Origin: Gammaproteobacteria bacterium
GTDB lineage: Bacteria; Pseudomonadota; Gammaproteobacteria; Pseudomonadales; Pseudohongiellaceae
Assembly (NCBI GenBank): GCA_028818225.1
Contig: JAPPOG010000062.1
Span: 1 to 64,000 of the forward strand
DNA: 64,000 bases
Direction of reading: 5' to 3'
Of the stretch, positions 8,318 to 17,604 are shown one piece after another; positions within the stretch are counted from its first letter, which is position 1, and the number at the start of each line of letters is the position of its first letter. The position numbers were made by a program, and so were the translations under genes. Below the pieces are notes generated by a model. That model saw nothing but the letters and a program-made list of their open reading frames with translations. It was not told where the DNA came from and made no database searches.

Positions 8318-10204
8318 GGTGAAGTTCTCAAAGTTCAGGAAAACCGAATAATCATCTGATACAACTTTTTCCATCATGAGACCGAAGATCCAGTAGTCAC
8401 GACCACGACTGCCATCAGTAAGAGCTTGCTGACCAAAATAATAGGCTTCAAGCCCAATTCGAAAATCATCTTCGCGCTCGTAAACGAAAACAGTATTAAC
8501 TCGATCTTCTGGAATTAACCTGCTTTCACTCGTGCCTCCCGGACCGTGTTCCTCCACATCAGTATGTGTGTACCCAAAAAATAGTTTGAAATCATTCCAG
8601 AACCAGGCGGCATTGATTTCAGTTCCTTTGGCATCAAGATAGTCTTGCGGTTGCGCGAACGCATATTGATCCGGCGACTGAATCACGAGCTGCAGCGGGT
8701 CATCTACACGGGTATAAAAGATCAATGCATTTAAATTGAGTGACACGCCATTTGAAAATTCAAATGATTGATTTAGATCGACATTGACCCCAGCGGACTG
8801 CTCAGCATCCAGTTGATCTTCATTAAATGGAAGAATATTTAGAAACTGTAGCGCTTCGGATTCTTCAGTAAACAGCGTTGGCTCTTTGTATCCCAGCCCG
8901 CCTCCAATACGCAGCGTGGTGTCATCCGCAACGTTATACATCAAAGAAATTCTTGGAAGCACAAAACTACCGTAAGCGGAAGCATGATCTATTCGTAATC
9001 CACTCTCTAACATCCAGCGATCAGAGAGTGATGCAGTAGACTGGGCAAAAAGACCAAATGTGTGACTGTTAAAGTCCTGAGATAAACCTGGCAAAGGATT
9101 ATCTTGTTCGAAATCTTCAGTCCAGAGGTTCGCGCCTACCACCCAATCCATTGAGCTATTGGATCCAAGCATATGAACTTCAGAAAAACTTGAAGTTTGA
9201 GTACCACCAAAACTTGCTCCGGGAATCCTAAGTTCCCTTTCGAATCGGCTTACACTATTGCGCAAAACCAGCTCTCTGCCGGAATTCAATCGCTGCACAT
9301 GTTCTAACTGGGTTGAAATACGAGTCGTATCACTGTCTTCAAAATAGTTAGGTAGAACTCTACTACCCCTGATGTAATTCATGCTGCCACCAAGGCGATC
9401 TTCAGTGACGAGACTGAATCCCATCGTGGTATCGCTGTTGTCTCCTTCAAAAAACAATCGCGGTTTCAAAGTCCAGCGCTCGAATTCCGGTATGGCGCTG
9501 AAGCCATTATCTGCTGGATCATAGGCGTCGCTGGTGTTGTAAGAAGTGAATAAGGTCGCGCCCAGGTTTCCGCTGCTTCTCGAGAAAAATCCACTAGCAT
9601 CAATGCCTTTGGACGAAGTCGCATTTAACATAAATGAATTCTCTGGCTCGCTACCCGGCCCTCGCGTAACAAGATTTACTAATCCAGCAATCGCACCACC
9701 GCCAAAGAGCGTGGAATTTGATCCTTTGATTACTTCAACTTGTTGTAAATCCAGCGGGGCAATTTGCAACAGACTCAAGCCGCCACTGTAACCGCCATAG
9801 AGTGGCATTCCATCACGCAATAATTGGGTGTACTTGCCATCGAGTCCCTGGATACGAATAGTAGAATTAAAACTGGTTGCCGATGTTTGCTGCACATAGA
9901 TTCCCGTGCTCTCATTTAGCAACATTCGAATATCGCCCGGTTTCATGTTGGCTTTTTCACCAATCTCCTCTCCTCCCAGAATCTCCACTCGGGTGGGTTG
10001 ATTTTCAAAACTACGACGAGTACGCGTTGAGGTAACCAGTATCTCTTCCAGTTCTTCGTCATGTTGGGCGAAAGAAATTTCTGAAATGGAAAGAGTGCCC
10101 ATCGCAATAAAGCAACAAACTAAACTCTGGCAAATTTTTTTCGTCCTTGTAACCAAAGCGCAACAAAAAAGACCAGACTTGGATGCCTGCATCAAAAAGG
10201 GCAT
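8195..10204 (-). CDS. TonB-dependent outer-membrane receptor
   Basis: The 669-residue protein has a long signal region (about residues 1-47, ending ISFAQ). A TonB-box-like stretch (EEILVTSTRTRR) follows, then a plug domain at about residues 60-165 (LLNESTGIYVQQTSATSFNS, IRIQGLDGKYTQLLRDGMPLYG, then GSNSTLFGGGAIAGLVNL). The beta-barrel ends in KLRL. Such receptors import siderophores, haem, cobalamin, metals or oligomers using TonB energy. No ligand is evident; the adjacent upstream gene (10234-10785) is an unknown membrane-anchored protein and may be co-transcribed. Several in-frame Met codons precede the hydrophobic core, so the exact start is uncertain (10204 or 10192). The last 41 codons are duplicated at 7378-7500. 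Confidence 0.93.
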   Translation of the reverse strand: MPFLMQASKSGLFCCALVTRTKKICQSLVCCFIAMGTLSISEISFAQHDEELEEILVTSTRTRRSFENQPTRVEILGGEEIGEKANMKPGDIRMLLNESTGIYVQQTSATSFNSTIRIQGLDGKYTQLLRDGMPLYGGYSGGLSLLQIAPLDLQQVEVIKGSNSTLFGGGAIAGLVNLVTRGPGSEPENSFMLNATSSKGIDASGFFSRSSGNLGATLFTSYNTSDAYDPADNGFSAIPEFERWTLKPRLFFEGDNSDTTMGFSLVTEDRLGGSMNYIRGSRVLPNYFEDSDTTRISTQLEHVQRLNSGRELVLRNSVSRFERELRIPGASFGGTQTSSFSEVHMLGSNSSMDWVVGANLWTEDFEQDNPLPGLSQDFNSHTFGLFAQSTASLSDRWMLESGLRIDHASAYGSFVLPRISLMYNVADDTTLRIGGGLGYKEPTLFTEESEALQFLNILPFNEDQLDAEQSAGVNVDLNQSFEFSNGVSLNLNALIFYTRVDDPLQLVIQSPDQYAFAQPQDYLDAKGTEINAAWFWNDFKLFFGYTHTDVEEHGPGGTSESRLIPEDRVNTVFVYEREDDFRIGLEAYYFGQQALTDGSRGRDYWIFGLMMEKVVSDDYSVFLNFENFTDTRQTRYEEIYSGTLVNPMFNDIFAPLDGYVINGGIKLRL

Positions 10205-10233
10205 AAGTTAACTATAAAGTTTTTTAAGAATTA

Positions 10234-10785
10234 TCAGGTTCTCGAAGTCACCCGAAATGTCCACCAGTGATCGAAGCGTTCCTGATCGAGTGGAGGCCTC
10301 GGCGTCACCATGGTTTCAATATCCGTGTATTGAAGCTTCTGTACCCGCGCCCTGAATGCGCGATCCATGGTTGTCGGATCGGTTTCCCTGTTTATATGAA
10401 CTGGATAAACAAGATTACCAAGTCTTAGCAGAGCTTCTTCATCTTGCTCAACCCGAGCTGCCCAATACTTGCGATCACACACAGAACAACTCAAAAACAA
10501 TTCGCCCTCAGGTGTGGCCATGCAATTCAAATTGATGGAGTGAGGGCGAATTCCTGCCCAGATTTGCAACTGACAGAGATTCTCCTGATTAGCCGTAGTG
10601 TCGTTCCAGTTGGCTACTGGCTCCTGTACTGTTTCACCAAACAGATAGCCACCGGGCATAGTGGCGCAGGGACAGATATTGGAAAAAACAACAAAACCAG
10701 CAGCTCCCAGTAAGGCAACCGATACCAGGCCACCTCCAATCCACTTTTTAAGTCGTACGCTTTTAGCTGGAGCCTCTTCAGTCAT
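10234..10785 (-). CDS. Hypothetical membrane-anchored protein
   Basis: The 183-residue protein has a short charged N-terminus and a single transmembrane helix (about residues 16-35), which together predict an inner-membrane anchor with a periplasmic domain. The soluble part contains six cysteines, including CPC right after the helix and CSVCDRKYW near residue 97; these suggest disulfides or a metal site. No family was recognised. It lies 29 bp upstream of the TonB receptor on the same strand, so a shared role in uptake is possible. A GGAGACACCT-type ribosome-binding sequence precedes the ATG, supporting the start. Confidence 0.75.
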   Translation of the reverse strand: MTEEAPAKSVRLKKWIGGGLVSVALLGAAGFVVFSNICPCATMPGGYLFGETVQEPVANWNDTTANQENLCQLQIWAGIRPHSINLNCMATPEGELFLSCSVCDRKYWAARVEQDEEALLRLGNLVYPVHINRETDPTTMDRAFRARVQKLQYTDIETMVTPRPPLDQERFDHWWTFRVTSRT

Positions 10786-10949
10786 TAGGTGTCTCCTGAA
10801 TTGTTCTTATTTTCCGGCATTATAACCAAATGGATTCTTGCAGGAGTAGTTTGAATCAGGAGAAAAACCGCAGACCTGCAATTCAGCTATTGTAAAAAAA
10901 CTGGCCAGGAGGCATCCTCAGTTTGGATTGCAATTATCGGAGAGAGCTT

Positions 10950-12074
10950 GTGAACAGAACTGCTATGGCATGTGTATTTTCGGTTTGCTGCATTGTTATT
11001 CCTGCCCAGCTTGTGTCCCAGACACCTGCTTCACTGTCAGATGCCTGGAATCAGGAGCTCGCCGCCGAATTTCTTGACGCACGGGCGGCATGGTGGCGGA
11101 TCTGGCCACTAGCCAAGCGCGATCATGATACTTCTTGCGCCTCTTGTCATTCCACGGTGCCCTATGCGCTGGCTCGCTCCACACTGCGTTTAACCCTGGG
11201 CGAAACCGGACCCTCCGTGGCAGAAGCAGAACTGCTGGGAGACACAGTCAAGCGGGTGAATTTATGGAATGAAATTGATCCTTATTATCCCGATCAAAGA
11301 GTCGGCCTGCCCAAAACCAGTGAATCCAGAGGAGTCGAGTCAATTCTGAATGCCCTGGTCCTCTCCAGCCGTGATGCTTATGTGGGACAATTGAGCAACG
11401 AGACGCGACAAGCGTTTGCGAACATGTGGAAACTGCAGTTCACCCGTGGCGATTTGGAAGGTGGTTGGGCCTGGCTGTATTTTGATCTCGCGCCCTGGGA
11501 ATCGGAGGATGCAGCATACTTCGGTGCTGCGATGGCTGCTGTTGCCGTGGGAATTGCGCCTGAAAATTACGCAAACGCCACCGAGATCGAAAAACAGCTT
11601 GAGTCACTCCGGGAATATCTGCTGCAAGACTATGCAGACCGATCGGCATTCGACAAAGCCATGTTACTTTGGGCCTCCGCTGAATTGTCTGGTCTTCTGA
11701 CAGAGGCACAAACCAGTTCCATCGTCGATGAAATCCTGAGCCTGCAGAATAGAGACGGCGGTTGGGGCCTTGCCTTACTGGATTCCTGGGGCGAAGGAGA
11801 GGATGGGTACATTGCCGCCTCTGACAGCGATGGCTACGCGACAGGTTTAATCGCCTTTGCCCTGCAAAAAGCCGGTGTTTCACCCAGGCAAGCAAAGCTC
11901 GACCGGGCCATCGAATGGTTAGTACGCAACCAAAATCCCATCAATGGCAACTGGCCCGCTTCGTCACTCAACAAAGAGCGGGATCCCACAACTGAGCGAG
12001 GCCTGCTCATGTCAGACGCGGCCACCGCCTTTGCAGTTTTGGCTCTGAAGCAAGCAGAAGCTTCGTACAAGTAA
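10950..12074 (+). CDS. Secreted CxxCH protein with terpenoid-cyclase-like repeats
   Basis: The GTG at 10950 is chosen because GGAGAGAG lies about five bases upstream; a TTG at 10923 has no such site. The product has 374 residues with a signal peptide (about 1-25). A single haem c motif, C63-A-S-C-H67, is followed by STVPYALARSTLR. From about residue 165 to the end there are Gly/Trp-rich repeats (GGWAWLYFDLAPWES, NRDGGWGLALLDSWG, DSDGYATGLIAFAL) like the QW-type repeats of squalene/prenyltransferase alpha/alpha toroids. The cyclase DxDD acid motif was not seen, so it is unlikely to be a terpene cyclase. The PQQ dehydrogenase gene starts 35 bp downstream. A role as electron acceptor or partner of that dehydrogenase is inferred. 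Confidence 0.8.
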   Translation: MNRTAMACVFSVCCIVIPAQLVSQTPASLSDAWNQELAAEFLDARAAWWRIWPLAKRDHDTSCASCHSTVPYALARSTLRLTLGETGPSVAEAELLGDTVKRVNLWNEIDPYYPDQRVGLPKTSESRGVESILNALVLSSRDAYVGQLSNETRQAFANMWKLQFTRGDLEGGWAWLYFDLAPWESEDAAYFGAAMAAVAVGIAPENYANATEIEKQLESLREYLLQDYADRSAFDKAMLLWASAELSGLLTEAQTSSIVDEILSLQNRDGGWGLALLDSWGEGEDGYIAASDSDGYATGLIAFALQKAGVSPRQAKLDRAIEWLVRNQNPINGNWPASSLNKERDPTTERGLLMSDAATAFAVLALKQAEASYK

Positions 12075-12109
12075 CATTTTAAATGAACTGAGCATATCCA
12101 GGGTGCACC

Positions 12110-14029
12110 ATGAAGACTCGCTTAACTTTCATACCAGTTATTCTGACTTTGGGTGGTTTGCTTTCGTTTACATCCAGCGCGCAACAGGGCAGTAGTGGCT
12201 CAGAATGGCTGAGCTATGGTGGCGATAGTGGTCACAGCAAGTATTCACCGCTCGATCAGATAAACGCAGACAATGTCCAACGTCTGGAAGTTGCCTGGAC
12301 CTGGGATTCAGTTGATCAGGCAGTCCGCGAGAGTAATGAAATAATTCGTGAACGCGGCTCTTTTCGTAGCTATGCCTATGAAGTCACTCCCCTGGTAGTG
12401 GACGGCGTACTCTATACCACAACTTCCCTTGGCCAGGTCGCAGCTATTGATCCAACTGATGGGGAAACTCTGTGGAGTTTTGATCCTGTTCTCTATGTAG
12501 ATGGCAGGCCGGCGGTACACGGCTTCATGACCCGAGGACTGGCTTATTGGACCGACGGTGAGCAGGAACGGCTTTTGTACGCAGGCGGACGCACCTATTT
12601 ATTGTCCATCGATCCCTCGACCGGAAGATTGGATCCCGAATTTGGACGCGGTGGGCGCGTCGATTTAAAACGCGGGCTGGGCCGCACCATCGATCCCTCA
12701 CTCTATGCCGTGAGTTCACCCCCTGTAGTTGTTGGTGATGTAGTGGTTGTAGGTTCGGCCATGACCGAAGGTACGGATTTCAGGGAAGCTCCACCGGGTC
12801 ATGTGCGGGGATTCAATGTCCGCAGTGGAGAAATGCAGTGGATTTTTCACACTATTCCACAGCCCGGTGAATTTGGCGCAGATACCTGGCCGGACGATGC
12901 CTGGGAATATACCGGCGGCGCCAATGTCTGGACCATGATGAGTGCCGATGAAGAGTTGGGGCTAGTTTATCTACCTGTTGGTACTACGGTGCCTGATTAT
13001 TACGGCGGACATCGCCTCGGTGACAATCTTTTCTCTAATTCACTGGTCGCTCTAAACGCCGAAACTGGCGAGAGGATATGGCACTACCAGATGGTGCATC
13101 ACTCAGTATGGGATTATGATCCACCGGCCGCACCCAACCTGATTGATATAGAGATCGATGGCGAAACCATAAAAGCTGTTGCACAAATTACCAAGCAGGG
13201 ATTTACCTTTGTATTTGACAGAGAAACTGGCGAACCTGTTTGGCCGATTGAAGAACGACCTGTTCCCCAATCACAAGTGTTAGAAGAAGTAACTTCCCCT
13301 ACTCAACCGTTTCCGACTAAACCACCCTTGTTCTTGACTAACGGTGCAACTGAGGATGATTTAATCGATTTCACTCCGGAGCTTAAAGCGGAAGCGCTGG
13401 AAATATTCCGTGAGTACAATAGCGGCCCCTTGTATACTCCCCCGGCTCCCGGCGACAACATTATTCGACCCGGTTGGAGTGGCGGCGCTAATTGGTGGGG
13501 AGCCGCCTTTGATCCGGAAACTCAGCGTCTTTTCGTTCCTTCCTGGGCACACTTTTCTACAGTGAACATCAGCCCTCCGGATGCCAGCGATTCCGATCTT
13601 ACTATCCGACCGCGAGTTAGAGACCTGAGTGGACCCCGCGGCTTGCCCCTGTTTAAACCCCCCTATTCACAATTGGTTGCCTTTGATATGAATGCGGGAG
13701 AAAAACTCTGGCATGTTCCGGTAGGGGAAGGCCCGAGCGATCATGCAGACTTGCAAGGACTGGAACTGCCCCCTATGGGAAACTTTGAAAAGCTAGGCGG
13801 TCCACTATTAACAAAATCTCTACTTTTTATTGGGCAGGGATTTGAGACCAACCGTCTGGGTGTCTACGATAAAGATACAGGGGAGGAAATCTGGTGGATG
13901 CAACTGCCTGCGCGCTTTCACGCAGCTCCTATTACCTTCATGGCCGAAGGAAAACAATACATCGTTTTTGCTTTAGGTGGCGGTGCCCGCGGCGAACCGG
14001 AACAATTAATGGCGTTGGCACTGCCGTAA
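12110..14029 (+). CDS. Exported PQQ-dependent dehydrogenase (quinoprotein)
   Basis: The 639-residue protein has a Sec signal peptide (about 1-24, ending TSSAQ). The mature N-terminus, EWLSYGGDSGHSKYSPLDQIN, is typical of eight-bladed quinoproteins. The motif W334-D-Y-D337 carries the active-site Asp of the glucose dehydrogenase type. The late segments PGWSGGANWWGAAFDPE and GGPLLTKSLLFIGQ are also family features. The sequence contains no cysteine, so it lacks both the vicinal disulfide of methanol/ethanol dehydrogenases and any fused haem c domain. It also lacks the N-terminal membrane helices of GcdA. An external electron acceptor is needed, and the CxxCH protein just upstream is a candidate. 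The substrate (sugar, polyol or alcohol) is not determined. Confidence 0.9.
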   Translation: MKTRLTFIPVILTLGGLLSFTSSAQQGSSGSEWLSYGGDSGHSKYSPLDQINADNVQRLEVAWTWDSVDQAVRESNEIIRERGSFRSYAYEVTPLVVDGVLYTTTSLGQVAAIDPTDGETLWSFDPVLYVDGRPAVHGFMTRGLAYWTDGEQERLLYAGGRTYLLSIDPSTGRLDPEFGRGGRVDLKRGLGRTIDPSLYAVSSPPVVVGDVVVVGSAMTEGTDFREAPPGHVRGFNVRSGEMQWIFHTIPQPGEFGADTWPDDAWEYTGGANVWTMMSADEELGLVYLPVGTTVPDYYGGHRLGDNLFSNSLVALNAETGERIWHYQMVHHSVWDYDPPAAPNLIDIEIDGETIKAVAQITKQGFTFVFDRETGEPVWPIEERPVPQSQVLEEVTSPTQPFPTKPPLFLTNGATEDDLIDFTPELKAEALEIFREYNSGPLYTPPAPGDNIIRPGWSGGANWWGAAFDPETQRLFVPSWAHFSTVNISPPDASDSDLTIRPRVRDLSGPRGLPLFKPPYSQLVAFDMNAGEKLWHVPVGEGPSDHADLQGLELPPMGNFEKLGGPLLTKSLLFIGQGFETNRLGVYDKDTGEEIWWMQLPARFHAAPITFMAEGKQYIVFALGGGARGEPEQLMALALP

Positions 14030-14074
14030 TGGAACAGATATTTTTTAGTTTAAGTAGTCGTCAGTGAGAGAACA

Positions 14075-15154
14075 ATGAGAAGTACCCGCAGAAAATTTAT
14101 GAAACATTCGGCAATTGCCGGACTGGGTAGCAGTCTTTTTCCTGCCAGCCTGTTTGCACAAAGTAATAGCGTGAGACCCGCACCGTTAATGCCGGAGCCA
14201 AACTTTATTGAGAGTAATGGCATTAATATGGCGGTGTATGAAAAAGGTGAAGGTCCGGCAGTTGTGTTTTGTCACGGCTGGCCGGAGCTGGCTTTTAGCT
14301 GGCGCAGTCAGATTGATGCAGTAGCGGCGGCAGGATATCACGCCATCGCACCTGACCAGCGTGGCTTTGGTTTAACTGATGGTCCGGAAGATCCCATGCA
14401 ATATGACATCGGTATCTTCTGTGATGATTTGCTGGGCCTGATGGATGCCAAAGGCATCGATAAAGCCGTGTTTGTGGGGCATGACTGGGGTGGCGCCGTG
14501 GTGTGGGCAATGCCCAGATTACATCCTGATCGCTGCCTCGGAGTTATTGGTTTGAATACTTCGGCAGCGCGACCGCCGAATTTGCCTGCAGTCGAGGGCA
14601 GCGAACCTTCGCTGATCATTCAAACACCCCGCTATTACTTCGCAACGTTTCAACAACCTGGTTATGCTGAAGAAATACTTGCTGCCGATGTGCGTAAGAC
14701 TTTCGATTTTATTCTTTCCCGCGGTGGCATCTGGGATAAAGAAAACTTCGCTCAGCTCCCGGAAGATTCCGATGAAAGACGCATGGATTTACTCGCCATG
14801 GTGCAAAGAGATGATCCGCCAGGCGATCCCTTCATGTCTGATGAAGTCATGGAATACTTCACAGAAACATACGCAGCTACTGGTTTTACCGGTGGGTTAA
14901 ACTGGTATCGCGCCGCCGGACGCATTGGAACCATAATGGCTAATGCAGAATCTCGAATCGAAGTGCCAAGCCTTTATATCGGTGCCGAGAATGATGTCAT
15001 TCTTCCCCCTTCTTCGGCTGATGGGATGGAAGATTTCATCACTGATTTAGAAAAATACACGGTGATGGATAGTGGACACTGGACGCAGCAGGAAAAACCG
15101 GAAGAAGTAAATCGGGTTATCGTTGATTGGTTGAATCGTAAAGTCCGCGCTTAA
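14075..15154 (+). CDS. Tat-exported epoxide-hydrolase-like alpha/beta hydrolase
   Basis: The 359-residue protein starts with a twin-arginine-like signal (STRRKFMKHSAIAG) ending near SLFAQS. The catalytic core has HGWPE (oxyanion), PDQRGFGLTDGP, the nucleophile in GHD137WGG, and the base in DSGH335W. Cap-domain Tyr residues (PRYYFA and NWYRAAGR) fit soluble epoxide hydrolases; Asp in place of Ser or Cys as nucleophile separates it from esterases and allows epoxide hydrolases or dehalogenases. Export of such an enzyme is uncommon. It follows the PQQ dehydrogenase by 45 bp on the same strand. Its stop overlaps that of the convergent DUF6152 gene by four bases. Confidence 0.88.
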   Translation: MRSTRRKFMKHSAIAGLGSSLFPASLFAQSNSVRPAPLMPEPNFIESNGINMAVYEKGEGPAVVFCHGWPELAFSWRSQIDAVAAAGYHAIAPDQRGFGLTDGPEDPMQYDIGIFCDDLLGLMDAKGIDKAVFVGHDWGGAVVWAMPRLHPDRCLGVIGLNTSAARPPNLPAVEGSEPSLIIQTPRYYFATFQQPGYAEEILAADVRKTFDFILSRGGIWDKENFAQLPEDSDERRMDLLAMVQRDDPPGDPFMSDEVMEYFTETYAATGFTGGLNWYRAAGRIGTIMANAESRIEVPSLYIGAENDVILPPSSADGMEDFITDLEKYTVMDSGHWTQQEKPEEVNRVIVDWLNRKVRA

Positions 15155-16176
15155 TCGAACTGCAAATGCCGGCGAGCTGCAACCGGATCACAGGGCTCGT
15201 CGGTAAATTCATAATCCGGAACCAAACGAAAGTTTCTTCCCAGTTGAACTGATTCGGTGAGATATTGCGGATCAGTAATGGTGTAAGTTAACTCCAATCC
15301 ATATCCACCATCGGTAAGTCGATAGGTTTCAACAACGACTTTCTGGTCACTGGATGAAACACCTCTTTCACTTCCCCACTTGGTATCTGCAAATCCTCTG
15401 GTGGTAATAGTCAGACTTCCCTGAGCATCGATGCGGCCAGTTGAATAGCCATTCTGATCCGGCACATGGCTCGCAGGTACTACATCCTCTGCATTCATAT
15501 TAACCGTGCGTACCGTCGTCGCCTGTTCATGGGTGATTATGAGATTGCCATCCACAACTTCCCAGAGCTGATTGTAGGGAAAGCGCATAATGCGCGGCAT
15601 GGGATAGGATTCGCAATCCAATCCAGGATCGTCGTTGATATCAAAGATCGCAACTTCGGCTAAGCCTTTCTCGGTATAGGGCCAATCGGCAGGAGGTTCG
15701 AAACCGCCCACCAGGGTCTGGCGCAAAATCAAGATAGGTCTCCAGGTGCCGGAAAAATCTGTGGAAGGAGCGATGGGGCGACGAGGAGGCGGCGCATCTT
15801 CCGGCGGCCGACTGAATGCATACAGGGTTTCACCGTTAGCACGGGTAACGTGGTTAAGCAGGCCAAAAGTCCGTTGCGGATCGCGATTAGGTCGGGCATC
15901 CACTACCACTCTCTCGCCAATCTCGAAGGAATTCGGGGACCAGCCATTACGCATCAATCCCGCAATTGAATGACCTTCGAAAGTCCACTCCATGGTATTG
16001 CCGTCCTCATCAATGGATTCGACAACAACAAAGGCATGAGGATTACGCCAGGCTAATTCTACCAGTGTCCCTTCTATTTCTATGTTTGAATCGAGATTAA
16101 ATGCCGCTCGTGAATGGTGGGCATTGGCGACATCACTCGCTAACAGGACAAACAACATCAGACATCTGGTATTCAT
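15151..16176 (-). CDS. DUF6152 family exported protein
   Basis: The start at 16176 is preferred over a reading from 16224 because it places the signal peptide (MNTRCLMLFVLLASDVANA) at the N-terminus and has GGGTGAAAT upstream. The predicted mature protein begins His-His-Ser, followed by the family core: IEIEGTLVELAWRNPHAFVVV, MEWTFEGHSIAGLMRNGW and GERVVVDARPNRDP (about residues 30-110). A C-terminal part of about 200 residues, of a type often found attached to this domain, follows. The family is of unknown function. An N-terminal His-His suggests copper or other metal binding, which is inference. It lies downstream of the pca operon on the same strand, with a 100-bp gap. Confidence 0.75.
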   Translation of the reverse strand: MNTRCLMLFVLLASDVANAHHSRAAFNLDSNIEIEGTLVELAWRNPHAFVVVESIDEDGNTMEWTFEGHSIAGLMRNGWSPNSFEIGERVVVDARPNRDPQRTFGLLNHVTRANGETLYAFSRPPEDAPPPRRPIAPSTDFSGTWRPILILRQTLVGGFEPPADWPYTEKGLAEVAIFDINDDPGLDCESYPMPRIMRFPYNQLWEVVDGNLIITHEQATTVRTVNMNAEDVVPASHVPDQNGYSTGRIDAQGSLTITTRGFADTKWGSERGVSSSDQKVVVETYRLTDGGYGLELTYTITDPQYLTESVQLGRNFRLVPDYEFTDEPCDPVAARRHLQFD

Positions 16177-16276
16177 GGATTTCACCCGTATAGAATGTGA
16201 AACTCGAGCCAAAGGTAGCGCCACCCAAAGCGCTTTGTCCAGCGTTAATATCCTGTGGCTTGAAGAAGAAAGTGGG

Positions 16277-17593
16277 TTAATTGTTGGCCAATACTTTCTT
16301 AATAGTTTCTTCTGCTGAACCTAAATAATTTTCAGGGCGCTTTAAGGACTCCCAATCAATAGCAGCAGAACAGATTCTCTGTAATTCATCTAGCATGTGA
16401 GTATGCTTGGACAAGCTTGCATTACAAGCTTTTGCAACCAAACTGGATGCCTCTGCTTTTGCCATCGCTTTGCTTAGGGTAAATACCGCCGCTTCCGCCA
16501 ATACCCGATCATTATCAGCCTGCAAGTTATCGACCATAGCTTGTTGATTGACTTGCATGGTATTTATACAGGAAATGCCTTGACTAACAGCAGCCGCAGC
16601 GGCGCAAATCAACTGCGGAAAAGCGAGTCGTTCAATGTGCATGCTCACACCATCTCGCTCATGACTCGCTGACAAACTTTGCGACAGTAAATCCGCCTGA
16701 CTGCGGCAAAAAATGGCGAGACTAACTAATGTTTCTGCTTGCACCGGATTTGATTTGTTAGGCATGGTTGACGATTTACCTGTATCGGTAAAACTTATTT
16801 CCCCGATCTCACTTTGAGCCATCAGCAAAATATCCTGAGCCATCTTGCCTATTACACTCGCTGTCAGGCTTAACCAGTTACCAAACTCGACAATAGCATC
16901 CCGCTGTACGTGCCAGGGCGCAGCAGTTGGGTTCAAATCCAATACCTCTGCCAATGCGGTATTTACTTTCTGACCCCCTTCCCCCAAGGCTGCGTTAGTT
17001 CCTACGGCACCACCAAATTGCACGACCAGCAAGCGCGGTCGTAGCTCTTTTAATCTTTGCCGTTGACGTTGTAAGGGCGCCAGCCAATTAGCCACTTTAA
17101 GCCCAAAGACAATGGGGGCAGCGTTTTGATTGCGGGTGCGTCCAAGCATAATGCTGGATTTATGTTTTATCGCCAGGGCGCCGAGCTCAGAATTAAGCTC
17201 AGCAAGATCTTTATCAATGATCGCAGTGGCAGCTTTAATGCGGATAACCAAGGCAGTATCGAGAATATCGTGGCTGGTTGCACCAAAATGCAGGAAGTCT
17301 TTTGCTGGCGAATCAATTTGAGCACGGAGTTGCGCCAACAAGCCGGGAATTGCAATACCATCTTGGGCAAAACCCGCGGCCAGTGATTCCAGGTCCACAT
17401 TAACTGTATCCAACTTCGTGACAATTTCTTGCCCCAACTCGTTGGGTATAATATTCAGCGCGCTCTGGATCCGCGCTAATTCCTGTTCAACCTTTATTAA
17501 TGCTTTAACTTCTTCTTCATCACTGAACAATTCAGCGACTTCCGAATGGGAAAACGCTGAAGCAGTGATTACTGAATCAATAGCACTAACCAT
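16277..17593 (-). CDS. pcaB: 3-Carboxy-cis,cis-muconate cycloisomerase
   Basis: The 438-residue protein belongs to the fumarase/aspartase superfamily. It has the signature GKSSTMPNKSNPVQAE around residue 270 and the subfamily segments HFGATSHDILDTA and MLGRTRNQNAAPI. PcaB cycloisomerises 3-carboxy-cis,cis-muconate to 4-carboxymuconolactone in the protocatechuate branch of the beta-ketoadipate pathway, in the cytoplasm. Gene order pcaC-pcaH-pcaG-pcaB with gaps of 14, 0 and 11 bp supports the call over argininosuccinate or adenylosuccinate lyase. The length is close to the usual for PcaB (about 350-450). Confidence 0.95.
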   Translation of the reverse strand: MVSAIDSVITASAFSHSEVAELFSDEEEVKALIKVEQELARIQSALNIIPNELGQEIVTKLDTVNVDLESLAAGFAQDGIAIPGLLAQLRAQIDSPAKDFLHFGATSHDILDTALVIRIKAATAIIDKDLAELNSELGALAIKHKSSIMLGRTRNQNAAPIVFGLKVANWLAPLQRQRQRLKELRPRLLVVQFGGAVGTNAALGEGGQKVNTALAEVLDLNPTAAPWHVQRDAIVEFGNWLSLTASVIGKMAQDILLMAQSEIGEISFTDTGKSSTMPNKSNPVQAETLVSLAIFCRSQADLLSQSLSASHERDGVSMHIERLAFPQLICAAAAAVSQGISCINTMQVNQQAMVDNLQADNDRVLAEAAVFTLSKAMAKAEASSLVAKACNASLSKHTHMLDELQRICSAAIDWESLKRPENYLGSAEETIKKVLANN

Positions 17594-17604
17594 TACTTAA
17601 CTTC

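Noticed and set aside
11440-11895. Minus-strand open frame of 151 codons
   Set aside because: It is a shadow of the CxxCH/terpenoid-cyclase-like gene; its composition is rich in Arg, Pro and Gln as expected from antisense reading.
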